Source: Methanomicrobiales archaeon
GTDB taxonomy: Archaea > Halobacteriota > Methanomicrobia > Methanomicrobiales > Methanospirillaceae
Length of the DNA stretch: 5,166 nt
Direction: 5' to 3'
Assembly: GCA_017883495.1 (NCBI GenBank)
Contig: JADGNL010000098.1
Location: 1 to 5,166, forward strand
Positions 1 through 5,166 of this stretch are shown here, in pieces. How positions within the stretch are numbered: position 1 is the first letter of the stretch; each line of letters opens with the position of its first letter. The notes below the pieces were generated by a model. That model was not told the DNA's origin and did not search any database. It worked only from the letters and a program-made list of their open reading frames with translations. Both the position numbers and the translations under genes were made by a program.

Positions 1-761
1 ATCCAGTCCTCGGCCTCCTGGACCGCCTTCAGAAACCGGTCGACCTCCGACGGATGGTCCGCGATCCAGCCCTCGCGGCCGACGAGGACCGCGTACGTAT
101 ACTGGCTGCTCTGCACGGGCAGGACCGACGCGCCGTCGCCCAGCCGCCCCCTGATGGCGCTCAGGTACGGTTCGGCCGTGACGACGGCGTCGATGGTGCC
201 GTTGCAGAGCGCCTCCACGCCGTCCGAGCGGCTGACGTCGACGAGGGTCACGCCGTCGAGGTTCAGGCCCTGCAGCGCGACGAACCGGCTCAGATAGAAC
301 TCGCTGATGGTGTGCCTGGGCACCCCGACCCGCTTTCCCCCGAGATCCGATGCGTTCGCCACGCCGTGGTCACGCCGGCCGACGAGGTACATCAGCTCCG
401 AGCGGGAGACGCTGCCGATGCCGAGGAGGCTCCCGTCGTCGAACGCCTTCTGGACGAGGGCGAACTCGGCCGAGAGAGCGAGATCGGCCTCGCCGTGCTG
501 GACGCCGGTAGCCGCGGAGAGCCCGGTATCGAACTCCCGCAGGGTCACGTTCAGCCCGTGCTGCTCGAAGAGGCCCCGGTCGGCGGCCACCCAGATCGGC
601 GCGGAGGAGAGGAGCCGGGCCGACCCGAACGCGATCGGGTCGTGACCGGTCGGGCTGGCCGCCATCGTGTGCGTGAAGTACCCGATGCCCACCCCGGCGA
701 GCGCCAGCGCTCCGATGACGAGGACGACGACGGCACGCGTGGCTTCAGGACCGGGCTTCAC
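1..761 (-). CDS. ABC transporter substrate-binding protein, NMT1/SsuA/TauA-like (partial, C-terminus off window)
   Basis: I translated this open frame from the minus strand; 253 codons are visible and it runs off the left edge without a stop. It starts at GTG (761-759). An in-frame TGA lies seven codons upstream (779-777), and a GGGAGGAA Shine-Dalgarno sits 4 nt before the GTG, so this start is well supported. Residues 10-28 are a hydrophobic helix (signal or anchor) after a short N-terminus with one Lys and one Arg. There is no Cys lipobox, so it is probably anchored by the helix or cleaved near TMAAS (32-36). The mature part reads like a type-2 periplasmic-binding fold of the NMT1/SsuA family: APIWVAADRGLFEQHGLNV (54-72), GEADLALSAEF (90-100), then a DLGGKRVGV strand and a later NGTIDAVVTAEPYL segment. 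Relatives capture sulfonates, taurine, nitrate, bicarbonate or pyrimidine precursors outside the membrane. The substrate here cannot be told. Permease and ATPase genes, if present, would lie beyond position 1. Confidence 0.88.
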   Translation of the reverse strand, partial: MKPGPEATRAVVVLVIGALALAGVGIGYFTHTMAASPTGHDPIAFGSARLLSSAPIWVAADRGLFEQHGLNVTLREFDTGLSAATGVQHGEADLALSAEFALVQKAFDDGSLLGIGSVSRSELMYLVGRRDHGVANASDLGGKRVGVPRHTISEFYLSRFVALQGLNLDGVTLVDVSRSDGVEALCNGTIDAVVTAEPYLSAIRGRLGDGASVLPVQSSQYTYAVLVGREGWIADHPSEVDRFLKAVQEAEDW

Positions 762-763
762 AG

Positions 764-771
764 TTCCTCCC
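764..771 (-). promoter_or_regulatory. Shine-Dalgarno of the substrate-binding protein gene
   Basis: The minus strand reads GGGAGGAA here, with 4 nt between the GGAGG core and the GTG start at 761. It matches the anti-Shine-Dalgarno CCUCC shared by archaeal and bacterial 16S rRNA. It decides the choice of the GTG start, since the frame is closed by a TGA just upstream and the next in-frame ATG would remove the whole hydrophobic helix. Confidence 0.75.
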
Positions 772-827
772 GACAGTCATCCGGCGGCACGGAACCCCTG
801 ACGGCGGCCGCAAAGAGACACATCCGG

Positions 828-844
828 TATTTCGAAAAATTGTA
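828..844. promoter_or_regulatory. AT-rich promoter core of the divergent intergenic region
   Basis: This 17-bp patch is the most AT-rich stretch in the gap between the divergent genes. It includes the palindrome TTTCGAAA (830-837). On the minus strand it reads as a TATA-like AATTTTTCGAAATA. A start about 25 nt downstream would give the substrate-binding gene a leader of roughly 45-50 nt that contains its Shine-Dalgarno. Read on the plus strand it could also serve the flavin-protein gene with a longer leader. Seen: the composition and the palindrome. Inferred: the promoter role. No start site is known. Confidence 0.45.
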
Positions 845-860
845 GCGCATCCGTTACAAT
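839..860. promoter_or_regulatory. 22-bp imperfect palindrome, candidate operator
   Basis: The half-sites are ATTGTAGCG (839-847) and CGTTACAAT (852-860). They are reverse complements at 8 of 9 positions around a 4-bp centre, and the outer 6 bp (ATTGTA/TACAAT) match exactly. The element overlaps the AT-rich promoter core between the two divergent genes. That size and symmetry suit a dimeric winged-helix or ribbon-helix-helix regulator acting on one or both genes. The regulator is not encoded in the window and I do not recognise the motif as a named archaeal operator. Confidence 0.45.
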
Positions 861-894
861 GGTTGCGATCCCGGCCGGGGGGCCCGCCGCAACC
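861..894. repeat. GC-rich inverted repeat (stem-loop potential)
   Basis: GGTTGCG (861-867) and CGCAACC (888-894) are perfect 7-bp inverted repeats. The 20 nt between them are almost all G and C and could pair further (GGCC 873-876 with GGCC 881-884). If transcription starts in or before the AT-rich core, this would form a stable hairpin in the leader of the flavin-protein gene, ending about 29 nt before its ATG. It may instead be a second protein-binding site, or a chance product of high GC content. Confidence 0.35.
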
Positions 895-896
895 CT

Positions 897-902
897 GATA
901 TC
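897..902 (+). promoter_or_regulatory. Possible weak TATA element (GATATC) for a leaderless flavin-protein mRNA
   Basis: GATATC is centred about 24 nt before the ATG at 924, the distance at which an archaeal TATA box would place the transcript start on or near the start codon. No Shine-Dalgarno is visible upstream of that ATG, which fits a leaderless message. The element itself is a weak match to the archaeal consensus, so the AT-rich core at 828-844 remains an alternative promoter. Confidence 0.25.
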
Positions 903-923
903 CCGGTCGGGCCATCGATAGGC

Positions 924-1355
924 ATGGATCTCAGGAGCGTCACGGACTTCGCGAACGCGAACCCGGTCGCGTACGTCGCGACCGTCGAGGGCGACCAGCC
1001 CCGCGTCCGGGCCTTTGCCATGTGGTACGCGGACGAGACCGGGTTCTACTTCCACACGGGCTCGACCAAGGACGTCTGCCGGCAGCTGCTGGCGAACCCG
1101 AAGGTCGAGCTCTGCTTCTACGACCCCGGCGAGGGCCAGGGAGCCGGACGGCAGCTCCGGGTCGAGGGGACAGTCGAGTTCCTCGACGACCCGGCCCTTG
1201 CCGAGCGGCTGTACGAGGCCCGGCCCTGGCTCCGGGCGATCACGGGAGAAGGCGACGTGCGCCTCGCGATCTTCCGCGTGGCCCACGGCGCGGCCTGGTT
1301 CTGGACCATGGCCACGAACCTGCGCGAGCGCGAGCAGGAGCGGGTCCAGTTCTAG
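924..1355 (+). CDS. Pyridoxamine 5'-phosphate oxidase-like FMN-binding split-barrel protein
   Basis: This is a complete gene of 143 residues. The N-terminal segment NPVAYVATVEGDQPRVRAF (13-31) is the first strand pair of the flavin split-barrel, with the Arg-rich turn that contacts FMN phosphate in this family. It is followed by the GFYFHTGSTKDVCRQL segment (40-55) with a Lys usual in flavin binding, a KVELCFYDPG strand (60-69) and LRVEGTVEFLDD (78-89). Length and order match the small stand-alone family members, often annotated as PNPOx-like in methanogens. It is unlikely to be true PdxH, which is longer and carries extra PLP-binding elements. The substrate is unknown; family members reduce small molecules using FMN or F420, or simply bind flavin. 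The ATG is chosen because the conserved region begins about ten residues later. There is no good Shine-Dalgarno upstream. It is divergent from the substrate-binding gene and its stop overlaps that of the ATPase. Confidence 0.87.
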   Translation: MDLRSVTDFANANPVAYVATVEGDQPRVRAFAMWYADETGFYFHTGSTKDVCRQLLANPKVELCFYDPGEGQGAGRQLRVEGTVEFLDDPALAERLYEARPWLRAITGEGDVRLAIFRVAHGAAWFWTMATNLREREQERVQF

Positions 1356-3817
1356 GAACGGCCAGCTCCGCCTTTCTTCCGCGAACGGGCGCGCCCGAAC
1401 TTCGCCAGCTCGAACGCGGCCACAGAGAGCAGCCCGAGGCCGACGGCGAGTCCGAGGAGGCCGGGCTCGACGCCCGTGAGCCCGAGCCGCCCGCCGAGGG
1501 CCGGGATCGTCAGCGCGAGCCCGAGGAAAGCGATCGCGCCCACGCCCCAGAGGAGCATCACGCGGTTCGAGAAGAGACCGATCCGCCAGAGGGGATCGGT
1601 GGTCGAGCGCGTGACGAACGCCACGAGCACGTGCCCGATCAGCCACGCGGAGAAGGCCGCGGTCTGGGCCGCGGCCGGGGAAGCCCCCTGCCGGAGGGCG
1701 AACCAGTACGGCACGAAGACGATCGCCAGGAGCGCCAGCCCCCTCGTCCCGATCCCGGCGAGCATCCCCCGGTCGAGGAACGGCGTCCGGGGGTCGCGCG
1801 GCGGGCGGCTGTCGATCGAGGGCTCGGCCGGCTCCGCCACGAACGAGGCCGACGCCCCGAGGTCCATGAAGAGCTCGAGCAGGATGATCTGGATCGGCGA
1901 GAACGGGAACGGCAGGGCCAGGGCGAGGGCCCCGACGAAGACCGCGACCAGGGCCAGCTTCACCGAGAGGTAGTACCGGACCCCCTTCGTGAGGTTGTCG
2001 AAGATCCGGCGTCCCTCGAAGATCCCCCGGCCGACCGTCACGAAGTTGTCGTCGGCGAGCACGATGTCGGCGGCCTCCTTCGCGGCGTCGGTCCCCTTCA
2101 GCCCCATGGCGATCCCGATGTCGGCGCCCTTCAGGGCGAGGGTGTCGTTCACCCCGTCGCCGGTCACGGCCACGACCTCGCCCTGCGCCTGGAGGGCGGC
2201 CGTAAGCCGGCGCTTGTGCTCGGGAGTGGCGCGGGCGTAGACGCCGACGGAGCCGACCGTCTCCCGGAGCTCGGCGTCCGTGAGCCCGTCGAGCGCCTCT
2301 CCCTCGAGCACGGCTCCGGCGGGGATGCCGACCTCTGCGGCGATCGCGGCGGCCGTCCGCGGGTGGTCCCCGGTCACCATGATCGTCCGGACCCCGGCGC
2401 GGGCCATCCGCTCGATCGTCTCTCGCACGCCGGGGCGCGGCGGGTCCTCGATCGCGATCAGCCCATCGAGGACGAGACCCCGTTCGAGCCCGTCGTCGGG
2501 CTGCCCGAGCTCGCCGGGGGCGAGATCCCGGTGGGCCACCGCGATCACGCGCCGGCCCAGCGCCGTCTCCGCGTCCAGGGCCTCCTCCAGCCCCTCCCCG
2601 GCATGGTCGGCGCGGGCGAGCACCTCCTCGGGGGCGCCGATCAGGTAGAGCGTCGGTCCGCCGGCACGGTCCCGGACGACCATGCCCGTGCGTCGGCCGC
2701 TGCCGAAGGTCTCCTCCCTGAGGATCGGAGCGGGATCGGCCGGGACGCCGAGAGCGTCGGCCCGCTCGACGACGGCGCGGTCCGTGATCGAGAGGGAGAG
2801 CGCGGTCATGGCCGAACGCGCCGCGCCGAGGACCCGCTCCTCCGCGCCCGCGGGGTGGACGGCCACGACCTGCATCCGGCTCTCGGTGATGGTGCCGGTC
2901 TTGTCCGTCAGGATCACGGTCGTGTTCCCCAGAGTCTCGGCCGCCCTGAGCCGTTTCACCAGGAAGTTCTCCTTCGAAAGCAGGTACGCGCCGAGGCCGA
3001 GAGTCATGGTGATGATGATCGGGAGCTCCTCGGGAATGGTGGCGAAGGCGAGGGCCAGGCCGGTCAGGATGCTCTGCTGCAGGGGTTCGCCCCGGAGGTA
3101 GCCTGCCACCGGGATGGCGACCGAGAAGAGGACGGCGACGGCGGCGAGCGTCCGGGAGAGCGACTTCATCCCGAGCTGCAGCGCGGTCTTCGGCTGCCGG
3201 ACCTCCTGCGCCTCCTCCGCGATCCGGCCGATCCGGGCGCGGGCCCCCGTCTCGACGGCCTCGAGCAACCCCTCGCCCGCGAGGACGAGCGTGCCCGAGA
3301 AGGCCTCGTCCCCGGCCGCCTTCTCCACCGGGAACGACTCGCCTGTCAGGGCGGACTCGTCGATCCGCAGGCTGACCGACGACGCGAGACGGCCGTCGGC
3401 CGCGATCCGCGTCCCCGGAGCGAGCGCGAGCAGGTCCCCCGGGACCACGTCCTCCGTCGGGACCTCGGCGACCCTGCCGTCGCGGAGGACCCGCGTGGCC
3501 GGCGCGGCGAGGGTCGCGAGCGACGCGATCGCTTTCTTTGCGCGGTACTCGGTCCAGATCTCGACCAGGACGAGAGTCGCGATGATCGCGTAGAGGGTCA
3601 GGGCGTCGCCGAGCTCTCCGAGGATGGTATACGCGACCCCGACCACGAGAAGGAGGAGGATCATGGGCTCGGTCAGCTCCTCCCTCGCGATGCGGGCGAA
3701 CGTGACCTCCCGGATCGGGGCGACCCTGTTCGGGCCGAACCCTTCGAGCCGCCTACGGGCCTCCGCATCGGAGAGGCCGGTCGGGGCGCCGTCTCCAGGG
3801 CTGCCGTCCATGCCCAT
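1352..3817 (-). CDS. P-type cation-transporting ATPase (P2-like, ion specificity unresolved)
   Basis: This is a complete gene of 821 residues, an ATP-driven cation pump in the cell membrane. In order: an N-terminal cation-ATPase domain (about 14-50), helices M1-M2 (about 52-88), an actuator domain with TGES (158-161), and M3-M4 with PEELP (262-266). Then come the phosphorylation site DKTGT with Asp305, a nucleotide domain with Phe371, DPPR (458-461), TGD (482-484), TPEHK (531-535) and the TGDGVND hinge (552-558), and six more helices (about 613-803). A basic tail ends it. All catalytic residues are present and nothing is broken. Unusual points: the KGAPE Lys of the nucleotide pocket is Ile393, M5 has Lys620 where SERCA has Asn768, and M6 reads LELFMD instead of NLVTD. 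This resembles the bacterial and archaeal P-type group with a FLELxxDP-like M6 and AEPAEP afterwards, whose ion is poorly known. A label such as calcium pump is therefore not secure. ATG at 3817 or 3811 could be the start. Confidence 0.93.
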   Translation of the reverse strand: MGMDGSPGDGAPTGLSDAEARRRLEGFGPNRVAPIREVTFARIAREELTEPMILLLLVVGVAYTILGELGDALTLYAIIATLVLVEIWTEYRAKKAIASLATLAAPATRVLRDGRVAEVPTEDVVPGDLLALAPGTRIAADGRLASSVSLRIDESALTGESFPVEKAAGDEAFSGTLVLAGEGLLEAVETGARARIGRIAEEAQEVRQPKTALQLGMKSLSRTLAAVAVLFSVAIPVAGYLRGEPLQQSILTGLALAFATIPEELPIIITMTLGLGAYLLSKENFLVKRLRAAETLGNTTVILTDKTGTITESRMQVVAVHPAGAEERVLGAARSAMTALSLSITDRAVVERADALGVPADPAPILREETFGSGRRTGMVVRDRAGGPTLYLIGAPEEVLARADHAGEGLEEALDAETALGRRVIAVAHRDLAPGELGQPDDGLERGLVLDGLIAIEDPPRPGVRETIERMARAGVRTIMVTGDHPRTAAAIAAEVGIPAGAVLEGEALDGLTDAELRETVGSVGVYARATPEHKRRLTAALQAQGEVVAVTGDGVNDTLALKGADIGIAMGLKGTDAAKEAADIVLADDNFVTVGRGIFEGRRIFDNLTKGVRYYLSVKLALVAVFVGALALALPFPFSPIQIILLELFMDLGASASFVAEPAEPSIDSRPPRDPRTPFLDRGMLAGIGTRGLALLAIVFVPYWFALRQGASPAAAQTAAFSAWLIGHVLVAFVTRSTTDPLWRIGLFSNRVMLLWGVGAIAFLGLALTIPALGGRLGLTGVEPGLLGLAVGLGLLSVAAFELAKFGRARSRKKGGAGRS

Positions 3818-3833
3818 GGTTCCCCGTCTCCGG

Positions 3834-3843
3834 TATTAAAAAT
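3834..3843 (-). promoter_or_regulatory. TATA box of the ATPase gene
   Basis: The minus strand reads ATTTTTAATA, the clearest archaeal TATA-like element in the window and an AT island in very GC-rich DNA. Its centre is about 21 nt before the ATG at 3817 and 27 nt before the second in-frame ATG at 3811. Archaeal starts usually fall about 24-27 nt from the box centre, so transcription would begin close to the start codons and give a leaderless or nearly leaderless mRNA, possibly favouring the ATG at 3811. A weak GGAG (3831-3828) lies 10 nt before the first ATG. Confidence 0.6.
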
Positions 3844-3869
3844 CGCTCCGGGCGCGGCGTCTTCCCGCG
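3839..3869 (-). terminator. Possible terminator of the kinase gene: short GC stem then T-run
   Basis: Just after the kinase TGA (3876-3874), the minus strand has CGCGG (3869-3865) and CCGCG (3857-3853), a 5-bp GC stem with a 7-nt loop. About ten nt later comes a run of five T (3842-3838). Archaeal termination relies mainly on T-runs, so this could end the kinase message. The T-run is also part of the ATPase TATA box. The stem is short and such stems occur by chance at this GC content. Confidence 0.3.
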
Positions 3870-3873
3870 GCGG

Positions 3874-5166
3874 TCACGGCGAGCCGTTGCCCTTCTCGCG
3901 CCGCCACCGTCCCGGGGGCACGGTGAGCTCGAACCGCGCTCCCGCTCCCGGGGTCCCGGTCTCGGCGATGGTGATGCCGGTCAGACCGAGGGCCTCGCGG
4001 GCGAGGAAGAGCCCGAGCCCGGTGTTCGAGCCGTACCCGCGCTCGAAGATCTTCTCTTTTTCGTCCGCCGGCACGCCCACGCCGTCGTCCTCGCAGACGA
4101 TCACGAGGCCGCCGTCCTCCGTCTCTTCGGCCGAGAACCGGATCGCCATGACCGAGACGCCGTGGCGGAGCGCGTTCTCGATCAGGCCTGCCAGGACCCG
4201 CAGGAAGAGGGCCCCGCCCCAGATACGAAGCCCGGTCGGCAGTTCGTTTATGACGCGCACGATACCCGCTTCCTGCGCCGCCTCCTCGACCATGCTCCGG
4301 GCGTCCAGCCAGGCAGGCGGGAGGGTGCCGATCCCCTCCCAGGTCCCCGTGAACCGGATCAGGGCCGCGATCCGCTCCGCGGCCGCCATACTCCGCTCGA
4401 GGAAGGCGGCAATCGCCGGGCCCCCCTCCTCCATCTGGGCCAGGGAGAGGTACCCGCGCAGCACGGCGAGCTGGTTGTCGATGTCGTGCCGCGTGATCCC
4501 CGTGAGGAGCGTCAGCGCCCGGTTCGCCCGGCGGAGGGCCGCCTCGACCTCGCGGAGCTCGGTGACGTCGTGCAGGATACCGAAGACGGTCCGGCGGTCC
4601 GGGTCGTACTCGGCGACCGAACGGACCTGCCGCAACCGCCCGTCGTCCACGCGCCGGATGGCGAACTCGACCTCGTACGGCTGCCCCTGCTCCACGAGCT
4701 CGCGCAGGGCCTGGTCGAGTGCGGGGCGGTATTCCTCCAGAGACACCTGCTGCACCTCGACCAGCGGATGCTCGTCGCCGTGCAGGCCGTAGAGGATCTG
4801 CGCCCCGCGCGAGGCGTGGATCGTCCCGTTATCGAGGTGGAGTTCCCAGTGCCCGACCCCGGCGATCTCCTCGGCCCGTCGGAACCGGCGCTCGCTCAGG
4901 AGCAGGGCCTCCTCGGCCCGTCGGCGGGCCTCGATCGGCCAGGTGGTGATCACGATCCCGTCCACGCCCGGCGTCCCGATCAGGTTGACGGCCACGGACT
5001 CCACCGCGACCCAGCCGCCGTCGTCATGCCGGAGCCGGAACCCGGTCGGCGTCCCGGAGCTGGTGCCGGCGAAGACCTCCTCGAGGGCGCCGCGGACGCG
5101 CTCGCGGTCGTCGGGGTGGATGAACTCGAGCGGGCTGTGGCCGAGCACCGACTCCGGCGGGTATCC
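3874..5166 (-). CDS. PAS-domain sensor histidine kinase (partial, N-terminus off window)
   Basis: 430 residues are visible; the frame stays open to the right edge, where it begins GYPPESVLGHSPLEFIHPDD, the middle of a PAS domain. A GTG at 5148 is therefore internal and not the true start. Domains by visible residue: the end of a first PAS (1-78), a linker helix, a second PAS (about 95-207) closing with a PAC-like ILHDVTELREVE, an H-box TRHDIDNQLAVLRGY with the phospho-accepting His227, then the HATPase domain with N-box LIENALRHG (Asn331), G1 DDGVGVP (360-366), F-box IFERGYG (373-379) and G2 GLGL (383-386). It should autophosphorylate on His227 in response to a signal sensed by the PAS domains. 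No membrane helix is seen in the visible part, so it may be cytoplasmic unless upstream sequence adds one. No receiver domain or response regulator is present, so it is orphan within this window. It lies 56 bp upstream of the ATPase gene on the same strand, but a promoter-like element separates them. Confidence 0.93.
   Translation of the reverse strand, partial: GYPPESVLGHSPLEFIHPDDRERVRGALEEVFAGTSSGTPTGFRLRHDDGGWVAVESVAVNLIGTPGVDGIVITTWPIEARRRAEEALLLSERRFRRAEEIAGVGHWELHLDNGTIHASRGAQILYGLHGDEHPLVEVQQVSLEEYRPALDQALRELVEQGQPYEVEFAIRRVDDGRLRQVRSVAEYDPDRRTVFGILHDVTELREVEAALRRANRALTLLTGITRHDIDNQLAVLRGYLSLAQMEEGGPAIAAFLERSMAAAERIAALIRFTGTWEGIGTLPPAWLDARSMVEEAAQEAGIVRVINELPTGLRIWGGALFLRVLAGLIENALRHGVSVMAIRFSAEETEDGGLVIVCEDDGVGVPADEKEKIFERGYGSNTGLGLFLAREALGLTGITIAETGTPGAGARFELTVPPGRWRREKGNGSP

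Noticed and set aside
54..845. Plus-strand open frame of 263 codons
   Set aside because: It is antisense to the substrate-binding protein gene, has a biased composition and no domain, and runs through the divergent promoter region.
777..1646. Minus-strand open frame of 289 codons over the intergenic region and the flavin-protein gene
   Set aside because: Its product is Arg/Ala/Pro-rich without any motif, and it conflicts with the well-supported plus-strand gene at 924-1355 and with the end of the ATPase gene.
1022..4792. A very long plus-strand open frame (1256 codons) across the ATPase and most of the kinase
   Set aside because: It lies antisense to two genes with complete, ordered catalytic motifs. 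Its product is low-complexity (Arg, Gly, Glu, Asp, Pro) with no recognisable domain, as expected of a stop-poor shadow frame in GC-rich DNA. It also overlaps the flavin-protein gene out of frame.
5146..5148. GTG as the start codon of the histidine kinase
   Set aside because: The frame stays open to the window edge and the six extra codons (GYPPES) continue a typical PAS-domain motif, so the gene is truncated and starts outside the window.
3874..5166. Kinase and ATPase as a signalling operon or new regulatory system
   Set aside because: Only same-strand adjacency supports it. A TATA-like element and a possible terminator lie between the genes, and there is no response regulator, so a functional link is not shown.
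1..5166. CRISPR arrays, tRNA or rRNA genes, insertion sequences, defence or toxin-antitoxin genes
   Set aside because: I saw no regularly spaced direct repeats, tRNA-like or rRNA segments, transposase motifs, terminal inverted repeats or small paired genes. The window is almost fully covered by four ordinary genes.

Overview
The window is strongly G+C-rich, densely coding DNA with four protein genes and two short intergenic gaps. It looks archaeal, most likely from a high-GC methanogen of the Methanomicrobiales type. The main clues are a histidine kinase with the RHDIxNQL-type H-box common in methanogen kinases, AT-rich TATA-like elements at gene starts instead of bacterial -35/-10 pairs, and a small FMN split-barrel protein of a kind often seen in methanogens. 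This placement is an inference from protein style, not from a marker gene.

Layout from left to right: (1) positions 1-761, minus strand, the N-terminal part of an ABC-transporter substrate-binding protein of the NMT1/SsuA type, cut by the left edge. (2) Positions 762-923, a divergent intergenic region with an AT-rich promoter core, a 22-bp imperfect palindrome and a GC-rich inverted repeat. (3) Positions 924-1355, plus strand, a pyridoxamine-5'-phosphate-oxidase-like flavin protein. (4) Positions 1352-3817, minus strand, a complete P-type cation ATPase that meets gene 3 tail to tail through a shared CTAG. (5) Positions 3818-3873, a 56-bp gap with a clear archaeal TATA-like element. (6) Positions 3874-5166, minus strand, a PAS-PAS histidine kinase cut by the right edge.

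No single pathway links these genes. The substrate-binding protein and the flavin protein are divergent and may share a control region. The kinase and the ATPase are co-directional, but the TATA-like element between them suggests the ATPase has its own promoter. I see no mobile element, CRISPR array, tRNA, rRNA or defence-like cassette, and I do not think the window holds a new multi-gene system. The points most worth a second look are the divergent operator-like palindrome, the non-canonical ion-site and nucleotide-site residues of the P-type ATPase, and the compact TATA/terminator/start arrangement in front of it.
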